Source of the DNA: Hemicordylus capensis
Taxonomy: Eukaryota; Chordata; Lepidosauria; Squamata; Cordylidae
Direction of reading: 5' to 3'
DNA length: 64,000 bases
Assembly (NCBI RefSeq): GCF_027244095.1
Contig: NC_069662.1
Location: 143,486,294-143,550,293, forward strand
Shown here one piece after another: positions 30,333 through 41,300 of this stretch. The stretch's first letter is position 1. Each line of letters begins with the position of its first letter. A model generated the notes under the pieces. The model ran no database searches, had not been told where the DNA came from, and saw only the letters and a program-made list of their open reading frames with translations. The position numbers and the translations under genes are program-made.

Positions 30333-30595
30333 CGGGCAATCTGTGAATGCCTGAACAGGGCTCAGGTCTCTGGGGATACCTAGCTCTCTCCGCAGTCCCT
30401 ATGCCCCATCCCACACCGTTGTTGAGGGCCCCTTAACCCTCAGGAGTGATTCAACAGCATGAGCTCTCCTTGGGATACCACCTTATGATTTTTGTACCAT
30501 GCCAATACCTTAGTCACTGGCAAATGTGGGCCTAAACAGACACTTGTAACAATAAAAACTTGAGATGTTGGATCAGAGCAATGGTCCCTCTAGTC

Positions 30596-30730
30596 CAGGG
30601 GTGGGCAAACTTGTCCTCCAGAAGTTTTTGGACTACAATTCCCAGCATCCCCAGACACAATTTATTGTAGCTGGAGAAGATGGGAGTTGTAGTTCAACAA
30701 CAGCTGGAGGGCCAGGTTTGCCTACCCTTG
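30596..30730. mobile_element. hAT-Charlie-like MITE with target duplication
   Basis: The left end CAGGGGTGGGCAAAC is the hAT-Charlie consensus start. The right end reversed reads CAAGGGTAGGCAAAC. The flanks CTCTAGTC and CTGTAGTC give an 8-bp duplication with one difference and fit the TCTAGA-like target preference. Confidence 0.8.
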
Positions 30731-30895
30731 CTGTAGTCTTTTATCCTGCTTTCTACAGTAGCCAGCCAGATGCTTCTGGAAAGCCCACAAGTAGGGCCTG
30801 AAGGCTATAGCCATCTCCCATGCTGCTGCCTCCCATCCTGCAGATGAGCAGAGAAACAGGTAGAGGAGGCCAGAATCAGCAGTAGCCACATGGCC

Positions 30896-31860
30896 CCTGA
30901 ACCATGGCTCAGTGGTGGAGCATCTGTTCTGCATGCAGAAGGTCCCAAGTTCAATTCATGGCATCTCCCGGAAGTTATTCAGACATGGCTTCCGGCCGCC
31001 AGGTATCCAAAGAGCAAATCTGCTTCGCAGCAGATTCACAGATGTTTAATTTGGAGGATTAAATGGACCATTTACATAGGGTCGGCTCCTCTCTGCAATC
31101 CCTGCAGATCCTTTTCCCTGTGTGTGTTCCCACAGCTTGCGAGACAAGTTGCCGGGCAGCCGGATCAAACAACAGAACACTTAACCCAAACCTGCCGAAT
31201 CAGACTCAGATCTTTGCTGATTTTTATAATGACTTTGCCTTTGTGACTGCCTTCATCACCTCATGTTCCGACTCCCACCACCGACCATTTAAGAGGCCAT
31301 GGAAGTTTAAAATAGAATTCATTGCTTTCTCTCTGTGATGAAGGAAAATGCAGCCTCATGCACAAAGGGCTCAGGTTACATAGGCTTCCAGGCATCTTCC
31401 AACAACTTCTGTATACGTAAAGCCTATGTTCCTGTGGTGACCAGTGTGTGTTTTGAAAAAAGCCCAATATCTGGCAATGGCCCCTCCACACATCGTGAGA
31501 TAAGCGGTGGGGCATACCAGGAAGCTTTGTTTTTTTTTAAAAAAGCTGCCACAAAAAGAGGATTATTTTACCCTGGACATAAGTTGGGCCAGGCTAGAAT
31601 GTGCGGCAGTAATTTGGGGGAAAGCAGAATCGGGTGTGTACTGGTCCCTGATAGCTCGCTGGGACAGGAACTTCAGGGTAAATCCGGCTGATATGTGGAC
31701 TTGCACCTTCCATTCCTGAGGGGATGCGAACGAAAAGCCATGTGTGTAAAAGTCCCAGGCAGGGCTGAGAAAAATTCCTGCCTGAAGCTCTGAAGAGCTG
31801 CTGCCACTGAGCTAGATGGAGCAATGATCTAACTAAGGCAGATTCCTATGTTTCTATACA
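30896..31860 (+). mobile_element. 5S/tRNA SINE (tRNA head and body) split by a large insert
   Basis: The tRNA-Ala-like head is at 30,896-30,969 (CCATGGCTCAGTGGTGGAGC, TCTGCATGCAGAAGG, AGTTCAATTCATGGCATCTCC). The body resumes at about 31,755 (GGCAGGGCTGAGAAAAATTCC) and runs to TTCCTATGTTTC at 31,860. Head and body are normally contiguous, so the 785 bp or so between them is an insertion. Confidence 0.65.
30970..31754. mobile_element. Unclassified element of about 785 bp inside a SINE
   Basis: The inner ends show a short inverted match: ACATGGCTTCCGGCCGC near 30,983 against, reversed from the right side, ACATGGCTTTTCGTTCGC (ending about 31,747). This suggests a DNA element with subterminal repeats. 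No domain is recognised in its frames, and no target duplication could be fixed. Confidence 0.4.
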
Positions 31861-32499
31861 CTCTAATTAGACCTGGAGTATCTGAGCTCTCATCTTGGTT
31901 ACTGAAAGGTCCAGTACCTGAGTGGGGTGGGAATTAGTGAAGCTCCCGTAATGAAGTGCAACCTTTCTTCATCTTCTCATAATGATGTTTAAGTAAAAAT
32001 ACTTGTAAAATAAAATGTATCTTCTGGGACAGGAGCTTGGATAGGATGATTAAATATTCCTTGCAAAGTGACAGAATTGCAGAACTGTACAATATTTCTG
32101 TATTGTGCAGAGGGTCCACTGGATTTCCTGCATCACAGTGAGTTCTGCTTCCCTTTGGTTCTTTGATTTCTGCAATGCAATCTATCTTACCTAATGCATG
32201 TAGCATCTGGGAACTAGAATAGAGTTACAGGATGGTGGGGAGACCATCCTTCTTCAGACCTTTGGATAGTCTTCCTTTGGATAGTCTTCCTAACATGAAG
32301 TCTTTGTGTTATCACATTGCAAGTCACTATGTATGAACACTGTTTCCTCCTATGCATGATTCCACTATGTATCACCTAGAGAGTGTTTTTGGTTTGGGTG
32401 TTTTTGGTTTTTGAACTTCTATCATTCAAGCTGTCTGCCCATGGTATCTTATGACACACTGGAAGTTCAGTATTATTAGATTCCTAATTTCTAAAAGGA
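31861..32499. other. Intergenic, nothing recognised
   Basis: One small local tandem (CTTTGGATAGTCTTC twice) lies at about 32,260-32,290. Confidence 0.35.
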
Positions 32500-32680
32500 T
32501 AGCTATGTTCATCTGTTGTAGCAATACCAACAAAGGGTCTTATAGACTAACAAATGAATTGTAGAATAAATTTTCATAGACTACAAGGTACTTAAGAAAG
32601 TGTACGCTACAATACATCTTTTAGTCTTTAAGGTATCACAAGATTCTACTGTGTTTGCTCATGTCCAGAGAGTTTTCACA
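32500..32680. mobile_element. Diverged fold-back MITE
   Basis: AGGGTCTTATAGACTAACAAAT on the left pairs imperfectly with TTTTAGTCTTTAAGGTATCACAAG on the right. The arms continue through AGACTACAAGG/CTTAAGAAAG around the centre. Ends uncertain. Confidence 0.35.
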
Positions 32681-33549
32681 TCTGTAGCATTAATATAGAT
32701 AGATAAATTTGTTTTCATAATATAACATTAAAAGAAATGAAAACAAGAAAAGAACTTAATTATAAACAAAACCTAATGCAGAATACAGAGCATTCCAGTC
32801 AGAAAGTTAGTACATCTACAAATGTTTTTACTTGACAGTTTATGTTTAAATCACATCATTATAATATGCATTTGGCTATGGGAATGATTCTAGATTCCAT
32901 AGTACTGCATTATGAATCATTTCCTGCCTTCTCTAACCTATTAGCAATCTTCTCTCCTTTCTCATCCAAATGTGTTCCTTATATATTTCTAGGTAATACT
33001 ATACAGCTTGACTAATATTCACAAATGTGTAAATACATATTCCTATTCTAGCATAATAAGTATGTTCCCAGAATTTTCCATTGGCAATCTACTATTTCAG
33101 GTTGATGTGTTTTTGATTAGTTTCAGCTAATTTTCCTTAATTTTTTTTTTTTTGGCAGACTGCTACTTTAATGGCATTTTTGAATCTTTATTAATGCCTG
33201 CCCTACTATTTCCAGATGTCCATTTGCGATTGAAGTAAGGGAAACAAGATGGCCATCTATGTTTAGAGCAGCAGACTAACACATGCCTGATGGTGTGATG
33301 ACTTGTGATACTTTCATTTGCTTCCTAATTACCTCTTGTCCTTTCCTTTCGCCTCTTACATATGCCTGTGTTTTGAGTGTGCAACAAGACTGCAAATCAG
33401 GGAGATTCAGCAGCTGATTACTTCTATACTCAGAGGAGGCCACAGACACTTATTTTCAGGTATAAAGCAGGTCTAGGATTGCAGCTGAACACCTATTCAT
33501 TAACTAGATTTAAGTCTTTATTTCAGTCAAACTAGCCCTCAAGTCTTAT
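32681..33549. other. Intergenic, AT-rich, nothing recognised
   Basis: Unique-looking; a T12 run lies near 33,140-33,152. Confidence 0.4.
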
Positions 33550-33812
33550 GAGTAAAGGTAAAGTGTGCTGTTGAGACTGTGTCGACTCCTGGCGACCACA
33601 GAGCCCTGTGGTTGTCTTTGGCAGAATACAGGAGGCATTTACCATTGCCTCCTCCCACGCAGTATGAGGTTATGCCTTTCAGCACCTTCCTATATCGCTG
33701 CTGCCCGATATAGGTGTTTCTCATAGTGTGGGAAACATACTAGCGGGGATTCAAACTGGCAACCTCTGGCTTGCTAAGTCTAGCCATTTTCTGGCTGTGC
33801 CATTAGGTGGCT
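33550..33812 (-). mobile_element. Sauria-type SINE, near full length
   Basis: On the minus strand: a tRNA head with A box (GGCACAGCCAGAAAATGGCT region) and a B-box-like GTTTGAATCC, then CTATGAGAAACACCTATATC, GGCAGCAGCGATATAGGAAG, GCAATGGTAAATGCCTCC, and the Bov-B-like tail (GGAGTCGACACAGTC...AGCACACTTTACCTTTAC). The Sauria SINE is a known squamate family whose 3' end is shared with Bov-B LINEs. Confidence 0.8.
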
Positions 33813-33929
33813 GCCATATGTGTAGTTACGCCCAATATCCAAAATGAGTTCTGGGTTTCACAAGCCTGTCCATAAGGGAAAGGGGTATGTTATCCCTTCT
33901 CACGCACACAGAGCAAATATTGTGACACT

Positions 33930-34235
33930 GAGGTGAGGCGCCAAATGCTACCTTGCCCCGTGACCATGGTAGGGGCCAGCCCCCTTTCAAAACCAGCCCC
34001 TGCAAGCTCTGACAGTGGGAAATGGTGGGACATGGGACAAGGAAGAGTAAAGGTTGCCAGCAGCCTCCTCTTCTCTCCTCGTGCTTCTTGCCAGTTTTGC
34101 AAGGAGTGTGAGGACAGCGAAGGAGTGTGAGGAGAGGTACTCCTTGGAAAGCTTGCAAGGGTCAGATCAGTCCTGAAGAGTTACTCCTGAAGTGAGGGAT
34201 GTACCTTGCCAGTAACCTACTGCCTGAGGCAACTG
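33930..34235. repeat. Dispersed repeat shared with 21,020-21,310
   Basis: Contains TTGCCAGCAGCCTCCTCTTC, GTGCTTCTTGCC, GAAAGCTTGCAAGGGTCAG, ATCAGTCCTGAAGAGTTACT and ACTGCCTGAGGCAACT. An extra GAGTGTGAGGA duplication lies at about 34,104-34,133. Confidence 0.5.
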
Positions 34236-34522
34236 CGTCTTTGCCTCACAAAAGGGCTACCCCGGTATATCTACATGCACATGTGCACACACACTCCTGC
34301 TGTGCAGGGGAGGAATGTGTCTCCTTACAAGCTCTTATGGCTTTCCACCTGCAGGACATTCCAGAGAGGTCTCCCAACCATTTGTTCACATTAAGAAAAC
34401 ATGGTCTTCTTCCTCAGCCATTACGAAATATCAGCATTCCTTTGCCAGATGTTCAGTTCAGAGTTAATAATGAATTAACCGTAATACTCTAAATTTCTGC
34501 CCCTTTAAAGGACTTGACCTTA

Positions 34523-34754
34523 TAGGTAAAGGTAAAGCGTGCCATCGAGCCAGTGTCAACTCCTGGCGCCCACAGAGCCCCGTGGTTCTCTTTGGTAGAA
34601 TACAGGAGGGGTTTACCATTGCCTCCTCCCGCGCAGTATGAGATGATGCCTTTCAGCACCTTCCTATATTGCTGCTGCCCGATATAGTAGCAGCGGGGAT
34701 TCAGACCAGCAACCTTCTGCTTGTTAGTCAAGCATTTCCCTGCTGCACCACTTC
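34523..34754 (-). mobile_element. Sauria-type SINE
   Basis: Same order as 33,550-33,812, with a small deletion between the GATATA block and the tRNA head (the CCCATAGTCTGGGAAACA part is missing). Tail GGTAAAGGTAAAGCGTGCC. Same orientation as its neighbour, but with too many differences for a recent tandem copy. Confidence 0.8.
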
Positions 34755-34851
34755 ATACATAAACACAATTCCCAGCACAATGCGTCAACATCTACCAGTA
34801 GCTGTGGTGGCTAAATGGAACATTCAGGTTCAAAGGCCTTTTGCTATCACA

Positions 34852-34949
34852 TTTTCCTCAGCCCTGCCTGGAGATGCCAGGAATTGAACTTGGGACCGTC
34901 TGCATGCAAAACAGATGCGGCACCACTGAGCTATGGCCCTATCCCCAGT
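34852..34949 (-). mobile_element. tRNA-Ala-like SINE head fragment
   Basis: On the minus strand: ATAGCTCAGTGGTGCCGC, TCTGTTTTGCATGCAGACGG, CAAGTTCAATTCCTGGCATC, then AGGCAGGGCTGAGG. Only the head and the first part of the body remain. Confidence 0.65.
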
Positions 34950-35626
34950 GCAGAGGCCACGGGGCCGCTGCTGAATCTGGCCTCCGCTACCTGTTTCTCT
35001 GCCCATCATAAATGGCAGCCAGTGAACTGGAGAGAGGGTAGGGAAATGCTGGATGTGAGGCCTCCATGTCATACAATCATTTTACTAGGCATGACTGGGA
35101 AGATGCATGGGGGAGACACGGGTTAGTGGCCGACGCAAGCCCTGCTTAATGTTTAGTGGGTAAGTGGGGCCCTCAGCTGCCCTAGAATTAATGTATTAGG
35201 CAGAGCAATTATGTGGTTGGCAACAATGGGTGAAAAGATGCACAAGTCTAGCAGGTTCGGAAAGCATTAGTATTGCTGAGGACACGGAAGCAGCAGCACT
35301 GCTATTTCCAAAGGGCGGGTTTGCAAGCATCTCATGGCTTCTCTCATTCACCACAATGGGAGAAGCCACGGAGATGCTGCTTGTGCAGCAGTTTTACCCG
35401 CCAGAAACAGTGCTGCTGCTGCTTCCATGTCCACAGCACTGCTGCCACTGCCAGTCCTTGTTAAACTTGCACAACATGTCAACAAGTAGCTCTGCCACCT
35501 GATCTTTAAAACATATACTTCAAACTTTTAAAATACGTCATTTTGATTTCAAAAATGGGCTGTTCTATAGTGCTGGTAAGGATGGGGCTACTGTGGCTAT
35601 GCAGCTGCTCTCACAATTATCTAGAC
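34950..35626. other. Intergenic, nothing recognised
   Basis: An imperfect inverted pair around CATCTCATGGCTTCTCTC / GAGAAGCCACGGAGATG lies at 35,327-35,375. It is too short to define as an element. Confidence 0.3.
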
Positions 35627-35750
35627 CGGGGTAGGCAAACTTGGCTCTACAGCAGTTGCTGAACTACAACTCCCATCATCCCCGTAAATTGGATGGGGAT
35701 GATGGGAGTTGTAGTTCAACAGCCACTGGAGAACCAAGGTTGCTTACCAG
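35627..35750. mobile_element. hAT-Charlie-like MITE
   Basis: CGGGGTAGGCAAACTTGGC at the left, and at the right, reversed, CTGGTAAGCAACCTTGG. The inner arms AACTACAACTCCCATCATCC pair with GGATGATGGGAGTTGTAGTT. The left flank ATCTAGAC fits the TCTAGA target preference; the right flank is mutated. Confidence 0.7.
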
Positions 35751-35956
35751 TTGAATTTTTGCATATAGAATTTTGACTGCTATGAGTTCAATAATTAATA
35801 AATTAATAGCCTTTTCCTAAAGTGATTGATAGCTGGCTTAGATGAAATTTTAATTTTTTTAATTATTGTATTTGCATTTTAGTACTGCACCGCCTTTAAG
35901 AAAAGTGGTAAGGCATTTTTATACGCTGATGAATACCAATGTTTGCATTATATTCT

Positions 35957-36430
35957 GAGGCTGTTCACATGAGCAGCCCTACTTGGGCTTGTGCAGCCCT
36001 ACCGGGTTAGGGCTGCTCGTGTGAAGCGCCAGAATTGAGGCTGATCCCAGCACTGCCCTGCCGAGTATCCTGTGGTACCCCCCTGGGCTATTACCTAGGC
36101 AGAAGGGCATGAGTGTACTCTTCTTTCGGGGATCCCAGTCATGCAGCCCAAGCAGACACAGAGCTGGGTGCCTAGAGCGCCCAGCTTGTGGGGGAATCCC
36201 GCGATGCACCATGCTCCTCATGCGGTGCATTGTGGGATTTCTGGAGGCCGGGTTGCATTTCCCTGGCCTCCAGAATGCCATGCTGCTCATTTCTGTGGTG
36301 ATTATGTGTACAGTGGCACGGCATGGCACAGCAGAGGACTACAGAAGTTCAGGGTGGGGGGAGGTAGGTATACTTCTGCCTTCCCCCCAGCCCTCCCTAG
36401 CCATCAGGGATATCAGTCCTGTGAACAACC
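35957..36430. mobile_element. Non-autonomous DNA element with GAGGCTGTTCAC ends
   Basis: The left end GAGGCTGTTCACATGAGCAGC and the reversed right end GGTTGTTCACAGGAC match over about 12 bp. Interior repeats include GGGCTTGTGCAGCCC and an inverted pair of CATGGTGCAT/ATGCGGTGCATTGTGGGATT-type sequences. Same terminal family as 8,849 and 24,304. Confidence 0.5.
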
Positions 36431-37231
36431 TTTAAGTCTTTGCTTTCTCAGGTGAAGTAGCATCTTTTGCATTGCCTAGGTTTTTCAGCTCCTTGTTGCT
36501 ATAGTTATGGGATTTACTATCATGACAATTAGATTATTATGGGATTTATTGTTGTGGCACCTATCCTGTTTTGCCATTTTCTACTAGCGCCTGCTTAAAC
36601 ACAGTACGAATCTCCATTATTTTAAACAACTTACTTATTGTTATTGCACGTGCCATGCAGTCATTGATGGTGGTTGGGTTCCTTGAGGGAGACAAGGCTG
36701 AACTTGATAAGAGAGGCTTCTGCAAGCATTACAGTATGCGAATCAGCATATAGAGCTGCCCAAAGAAGAGGTGGTCATGTTTTTCCTGTAACTGATCCCT
36801 AGAGGGGTTTCAAGGAAAACGAGCTTATTTCCCTAAGAGGATTACTTAGCAGGACTCATTCTGATGTGGGCAAGCGCTACAGTCCCATGGAATGGAATTC
36901 TTATCTTACCTCTGGCTGACTTTTGGCATTCATGCCAGATGCCATCCATCAGATCTGTCAACAAATGAACAACGAAAAGCCTCCAATTTTCCACAGGTCG
37001 CAATGCGAGAGTGCAAAGATGAAAGGAGGCTGTCAAGCAAGCCCAGTGAACTGCAGCAAGAGTCTGAGGGCCAAAGCTATGCTTGGCAGAAGTGGGTCCA
37101 GCCCCATCTGCTGAGGATTCCTTTTTGGGGGGTAGTGGAACAGTTAAAACTTTAGGGAAATAGGGCAATGTTTATGTGGCGGAATCCAGACGATGTTTCT
37201 CAGGAGTTACTCTAAAGGACTAAATGCCCAC
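36431..37231. other. Intergenic, nothing recognised
   Basis: No exon-like sequence or repeat could be identified. Confidence 0.35.
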
Positions 37232-37415
37232 AGAATTACTCAGGAGTAATTCAGGGCTCACAAAGTAAAAAGAAACATAAGATAGACACCAGCAACAGTC
37301 ACTGGAGGTACTGTGCTGGGGGTGGATAGGGCCAGTTACTCTCCCCCTGCTAAATAAAAGAGAATTACCACATTAAAAGGTGCCTATAGCTTACTTGTTG
37401 CCCATAGCTTACCAC
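37232..37415 (-). repeat. L2-like LINE tail, family B
   Basis: Contains AAAAAGAAACATAAGATAGAC, CAGCAACAGTCACTGGAGG and GGCCAGTTACTCTCCCC. Close to the copy at 46,325. Confidence 0.6.
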
Positions 37416-37459
37416 TTGGACATCAGCATTTAAACAATAACATTTATTATTAATTCACT

Positions 37460-37765
37460 AGGAACATGGGAAGCTGCCTTCTACCGAGTCAAACCATTGG
37501 CCCATCTAACTCAGTATTGTCTACACAGACTGGCAGCGGCTTCACCAAGGCTGCAGGAATCTCTCTCGGCCCTGTCTGGAGATGCCAAGGAGGGAACTTG
37601 GAATCACATGCAGATGTCTTCCCAGAGAAACCTCATTCCCTAAGGGGAATATTTTATAGTGCTCACATGTAGTCTCCCATTCAAATGTAAACCAGGGTGG
37701 ACCCTGCTTAGTAAAGGGGACAATTCATGCTTGCTAGCACAAGACCAGCTCTCCTCCTGTCTGAG
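37460..37765 (-). mobile_element. 5S/tRNA composite SINE
   Basis: AGGAACATGGGAAGCTGCC, CTCAGTATTGTCTACACAG and the 5S-like head near 37,690-37,730 (rc of GTGGACCCTGCTTAGTAAAG). The tRNA-Ala segment is degenerate. Confidence 0.65.
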
Positions 37766-38043
37766 GTGGCTATTCAAAGTTCAGTCCCCTCATAGTGTCT
37801 CCTCCTTGTCCAAATTCATGACTCAAATTTCATGAAGATACCTTGTGCTCCATTGACTTGCATGCACGCACGCGCCTTGTGCTTTTAAATACTTGACGTG
37901 TTTATCTAATCTATTTTATCATACGAAATAAGATTTGAAATAGGAACCGCATTTTTCCTCAGTGTCCAGCCAGAAGTACGGAAGCTGGCAGCCCAACCAC
38001 GAGTAGGGGAAAACCTTCTCCATTGATCCCTCTTGGAATCTCT
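37766..38043. other. Upstream flank of RAB18
   Basis: Unique-looking, AT-rich until about 37,960, then increasingly GC-rich. Confidence 0.4.
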
Positions 38044-38327
38044 CACTTCCGCCCTGGGAGAGAACAGAACACACAAAAAAAGAAAGTCTTCCCTAAACCA
38101 GGAGTGTTAACTGACTGTCCCTCTAGTCATTTCCACAGTCTCGCCGCGCACACCTGGGAAGGCGGAGCCAGGGTCAGGACGCGGAAGTCCCTGAGGACGC
38201 ATGCGCTCAGCCGCCCCTCGGCAAGCGCATAAGGGAGGGAGCGCATGCGCAGAAGACGTGGCTGCTTGCGTAGGGAGCGAGGAGCAGTCTCTGCTGGTTG
38301 GATCAGGCCGGGCCTCTGGCTGTCAGG
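38044..38327 (+). promoter_or_regulatory. RAB18: RAB18 proximal promoter and 5' UTR (CpG-rich)
   Basis: GC- and CpG-rich sequence directly before the start codon. An ETS-like site on the minus strand (CACTTCCGCC, 38,044-38,053), an ETS-like CGGAAGT at 38,182-38,188, and two NRF1-like sites: CGCATGCGC at 38,198-38,206 and GCGCATGCGCA at 38,241-38,251, the latter a near-consensus match. There is no TATA box, as usual for housekeeping Rab genes. The transcription start probably lies near or just downstream of these sites but cannot be fixed from sequence alone. Confidence 0.6.
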
Positions 38328-38395
38328 ATGGACGAGGACATTTTGACCACGCTAAAGATCCTCATCATCGGCGAGAGCGGCGTCGGCAAGTCCAG
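38328..38395 (+). CDS. RAB18: RAB18 coding exon 1 (residues 1-22 and part of 23)
   Basis: [20 protein letters not shown] then K-S; it contains the whole P-loop. The donor is AG|GTGTGT, and the exon ends two bases into Ser23. An upstream in-frame extension exists only from a non-ATG codon, so 38,328 is the start. Confidence 0.96.
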
Positions 38396-41300
38396 GTGTG
38401 TCTCTCATCTCCCGGCTGGGGCCGGGCCTTGTCAGGGCCGCCCCTGCTCCCTCTTGGCCCCCGGCCTCCCTCGCCCCTCCCCGGTCGGGCCTTGCCCGGC
38501 AGCCCCTCTCGGGCTAGAGGGCGCTTCTGCCCCGCAGCTGTTTCCAATGCAGTCCTCCTGTACTTGGCTACTCGGAAGTAAGCCCCACCGGCTTCCGCGG
38601 GGCTTGCTCGGAGGGGAACGTCAGTAATAATCGAAGGAGAGGCCTCGAGGCTCTAGCTGGGCTGGAACCCGCGGCCGGCCTCTCGTCTAGAAATCTGCCC
38701 TGTCATGCCCACCCCTGGGGGTGGGGGGTGGGCGTGCAACTCGGCCTCCTCCTCGCTGTTGTTGGGAAGGAGTGGGCGGGGGGGGGGCGAGTGGCACCTC
38801 TTCCCCGGGCTCAGAGGCATTGCCTTTACCACGGAGCCGGTGTGGTATAGAGTGCTGGATTAGAGTGCTGGATTAGGACCAGGGAGACCCGAGTTCAACT
38901 CCCCATTCAGTGATACGTGCTGGGTGAGTCTGGGCCAGTCACTTCTCTCTCAGCCTAGCCTACTTCACAGGGTTGTTGTGAGGAGAAACTTAAGTATGTA
39001 GTTCACCGCTCTGGGCTCCTTGGAGGAAAAGTGGGATATGAAATGTAAATATTACTAATAATATTTCTAGGTGTAACCCTGGTGTGTTCTTTCATAAGAC
39101 ATAGGAGCTTTGGGTGTGTCGGTGGGTTCCAGAGCTGAGCCCTGCCTCGGATTGCTTACCTCGGTTCCTGGCCTTGGGTAAACAGGCACAGCTTTTGCTC
39201 CTCCCTGTAGTGTTGCCTGCTGCACAACATTCCTGGGGTGCAGACCATTTTGGGTTTGGCTTAGGGATGGGGAGCTCTAGTGAAGATGTAGTGACTTGGC
39301 CCCAAAGGCCACTTAGTAAATCTGTCATAGAGGTGATGGTGGAATCCTTGTTTTCTAGACTACCCAGCACTTGTCTTCTCTGTGGCCTCTTTCTTTGCTT
39401 ACAGAGGAAGCTCCTTCACTGAGTCAGACCATTGGTCTGTCAAATGCAGTTTTGTCTAGTCTGACTGGCAGTGACTCTCCAAGGTTTCAGATGGGAGCCT
39501 TTCCCTGTCTGGAGATGCCAGGCAATTGAACCAGCTCACCACTTCCTCTCTCTAGCAATTTTCATCTGGCAACACAAACCTAATCTCCTTACTGTTCGTT
39601 CTAATCTTTTCCCTTGCTCAGCTTCTGTTGATATCTGGCCTTTCTCATTTCTTTTTCTCAGTAACCTTTGCCTTGTCCACGGAGTGCCTCTCATAAATTA
39701 CAAGCTAGATGCCACATAATCCTCCTGATATCACTTTTGGGTGGTGAATAGTTTCCTTAGAGGAATGGCATAATCTCCCTCTTCAGATTCAGCCTTGTTT
39801 GTAGGTCGTACATCAGGAATATGAGCTTGTAGGATGTGACACATGCTTCAGGATGTAAAATAAAATGTAAAGATCCCAACAGTGAGCATTTCTGTATAGA
39901 AATACTTTTTGCACCGTTGAAAAGGGCACTCTTCTATTCAATTTATCTGACATGTGCACCTGAGTTACCTTCCATATGGCTTGCATATATAAATGACCCA
40001 ATAGTCACTTGTCTCATGAGTCATTGTATTCTGGATTCTGTCTTGTAGCAGCACCATAAACAGTGTTCAGAATAATGCTGGACATACATGCTCACGTATG
40101 CAAGGCAGCGTATTCAATATAATAATTACATGTGCTATTCTGAATTAGAGGAAGAAAAGGTGCACATGATTGTGTAGATAGTATATATTGGATCTGTAAG
40201 ATATGTTTTAAGAACTCTGTGCTGGCAGCTGTGAATTGAGCAAATTTCTTTCAGATGAGATCACTTCCAAGTATATAACCTTAAGAAGCTTTGCATTTTT
40301 ACAGCTGAGAGTTCCTTACCTTCAGTTATCAGTGCAAGGACAGTTGTCTGTCTACATTAGGCTTCCAGTTAACAGGCCACGAAAACATTTACAGCTGTTT
40401 GAAAAGCAAACTGAGGCTGTGCTAGTTGTGAAGCTGAGAGAGTTGCTCAGAGCTTTTGCTTCCAGTAGGACTGAGGATGTGGGACTGGCAGGGTGAAAGA
40501 AAAGGAGAGATGAAGAGTGATGTATTCTTTGCAAACAGTTGTCTTTGTCCATCACACCAGCCAATGAACCAATCAGTATGCATATAGTGAAATGTTCTTG
40601 GTGAGAAACATGGAGGAAATTGAAGGGTATTCTTTACCGCCTCACCTAGTTGAGAGAGGTTTCTGCTTTTTAGACTCCTGATTCCTGCTGTACTTGGAAC
40701 TTGGGCGTTTTCAAGTAGCTATGTAAGCCTTTTGTGTCTAAGCAGACTCCCAGTGTATGCAATAGAAGTTTGGTAGACTTAAATGCCAAGTTGTGTTTTC
40801 ATGTAGTGCTTCCTGAGTATGTTAAGTGACTCATCTACATTCTTTTAGTAAACCTTATTGCAGTCTTGTGAGGGTACCTGTATTGTTCCTGCCCCCTCCC
40901 CCCCTCCATCTGCAATATGGAGAACTTGAAATAGTGACCTGCCTAAGGGCGCATAATGAATCTGTAGCTCAGATTTCAACAAGGGACTTGGCAAATTTCT
41001 CTTGGCCTTTGCACCAGCAGGCTTACAGGTCTTCTGGCTATCTAAAACTATATATGCTTCTAGAATGCTTGTTGCCCAGTCTGAATTCCACAAAGTGTGT
41101 TCAGAAGTTCAGCAGATCGTTCTGAGCAGTGTGACAGTGCAAGGGAGCAAACAGTTTAGTTTCTTAAATTACGGGGTAGATGTGATGTCCCATTTATTGG
41201 GGATACTCACTCACATGTGAAATCGGCTGGTTTCATAGCCTCAACAGTTTTGCTCAAGTGGAATGATTGGGTGGCAAGTGTTGAGTTGGTAGCGACCACA

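Noticed and set aside
30896-30969. tRNA-Ala-like sequence that might be a tRNA gene
   Set aside because: It continues into a SINE body, and the acceptor stem does not close as in a real tRNA; same for the heads at 2,805, 34,852, 55,738 and 58,435.
33550-34754. Two Sauria SINEs in the same orientation as a possible tandem duplication
   Set aside because: They differ in deletions and many substitutions, and the intervening sequence is not duplicated; two independent insertions are simpler.
38298-38327. Ten-residue in-frame N-terminal extension of RAB18
   Set aside because: It would start at a non-ATG codon; the ATG at 38,328 has a good Kozak context and gives the family's normal N-terminus.
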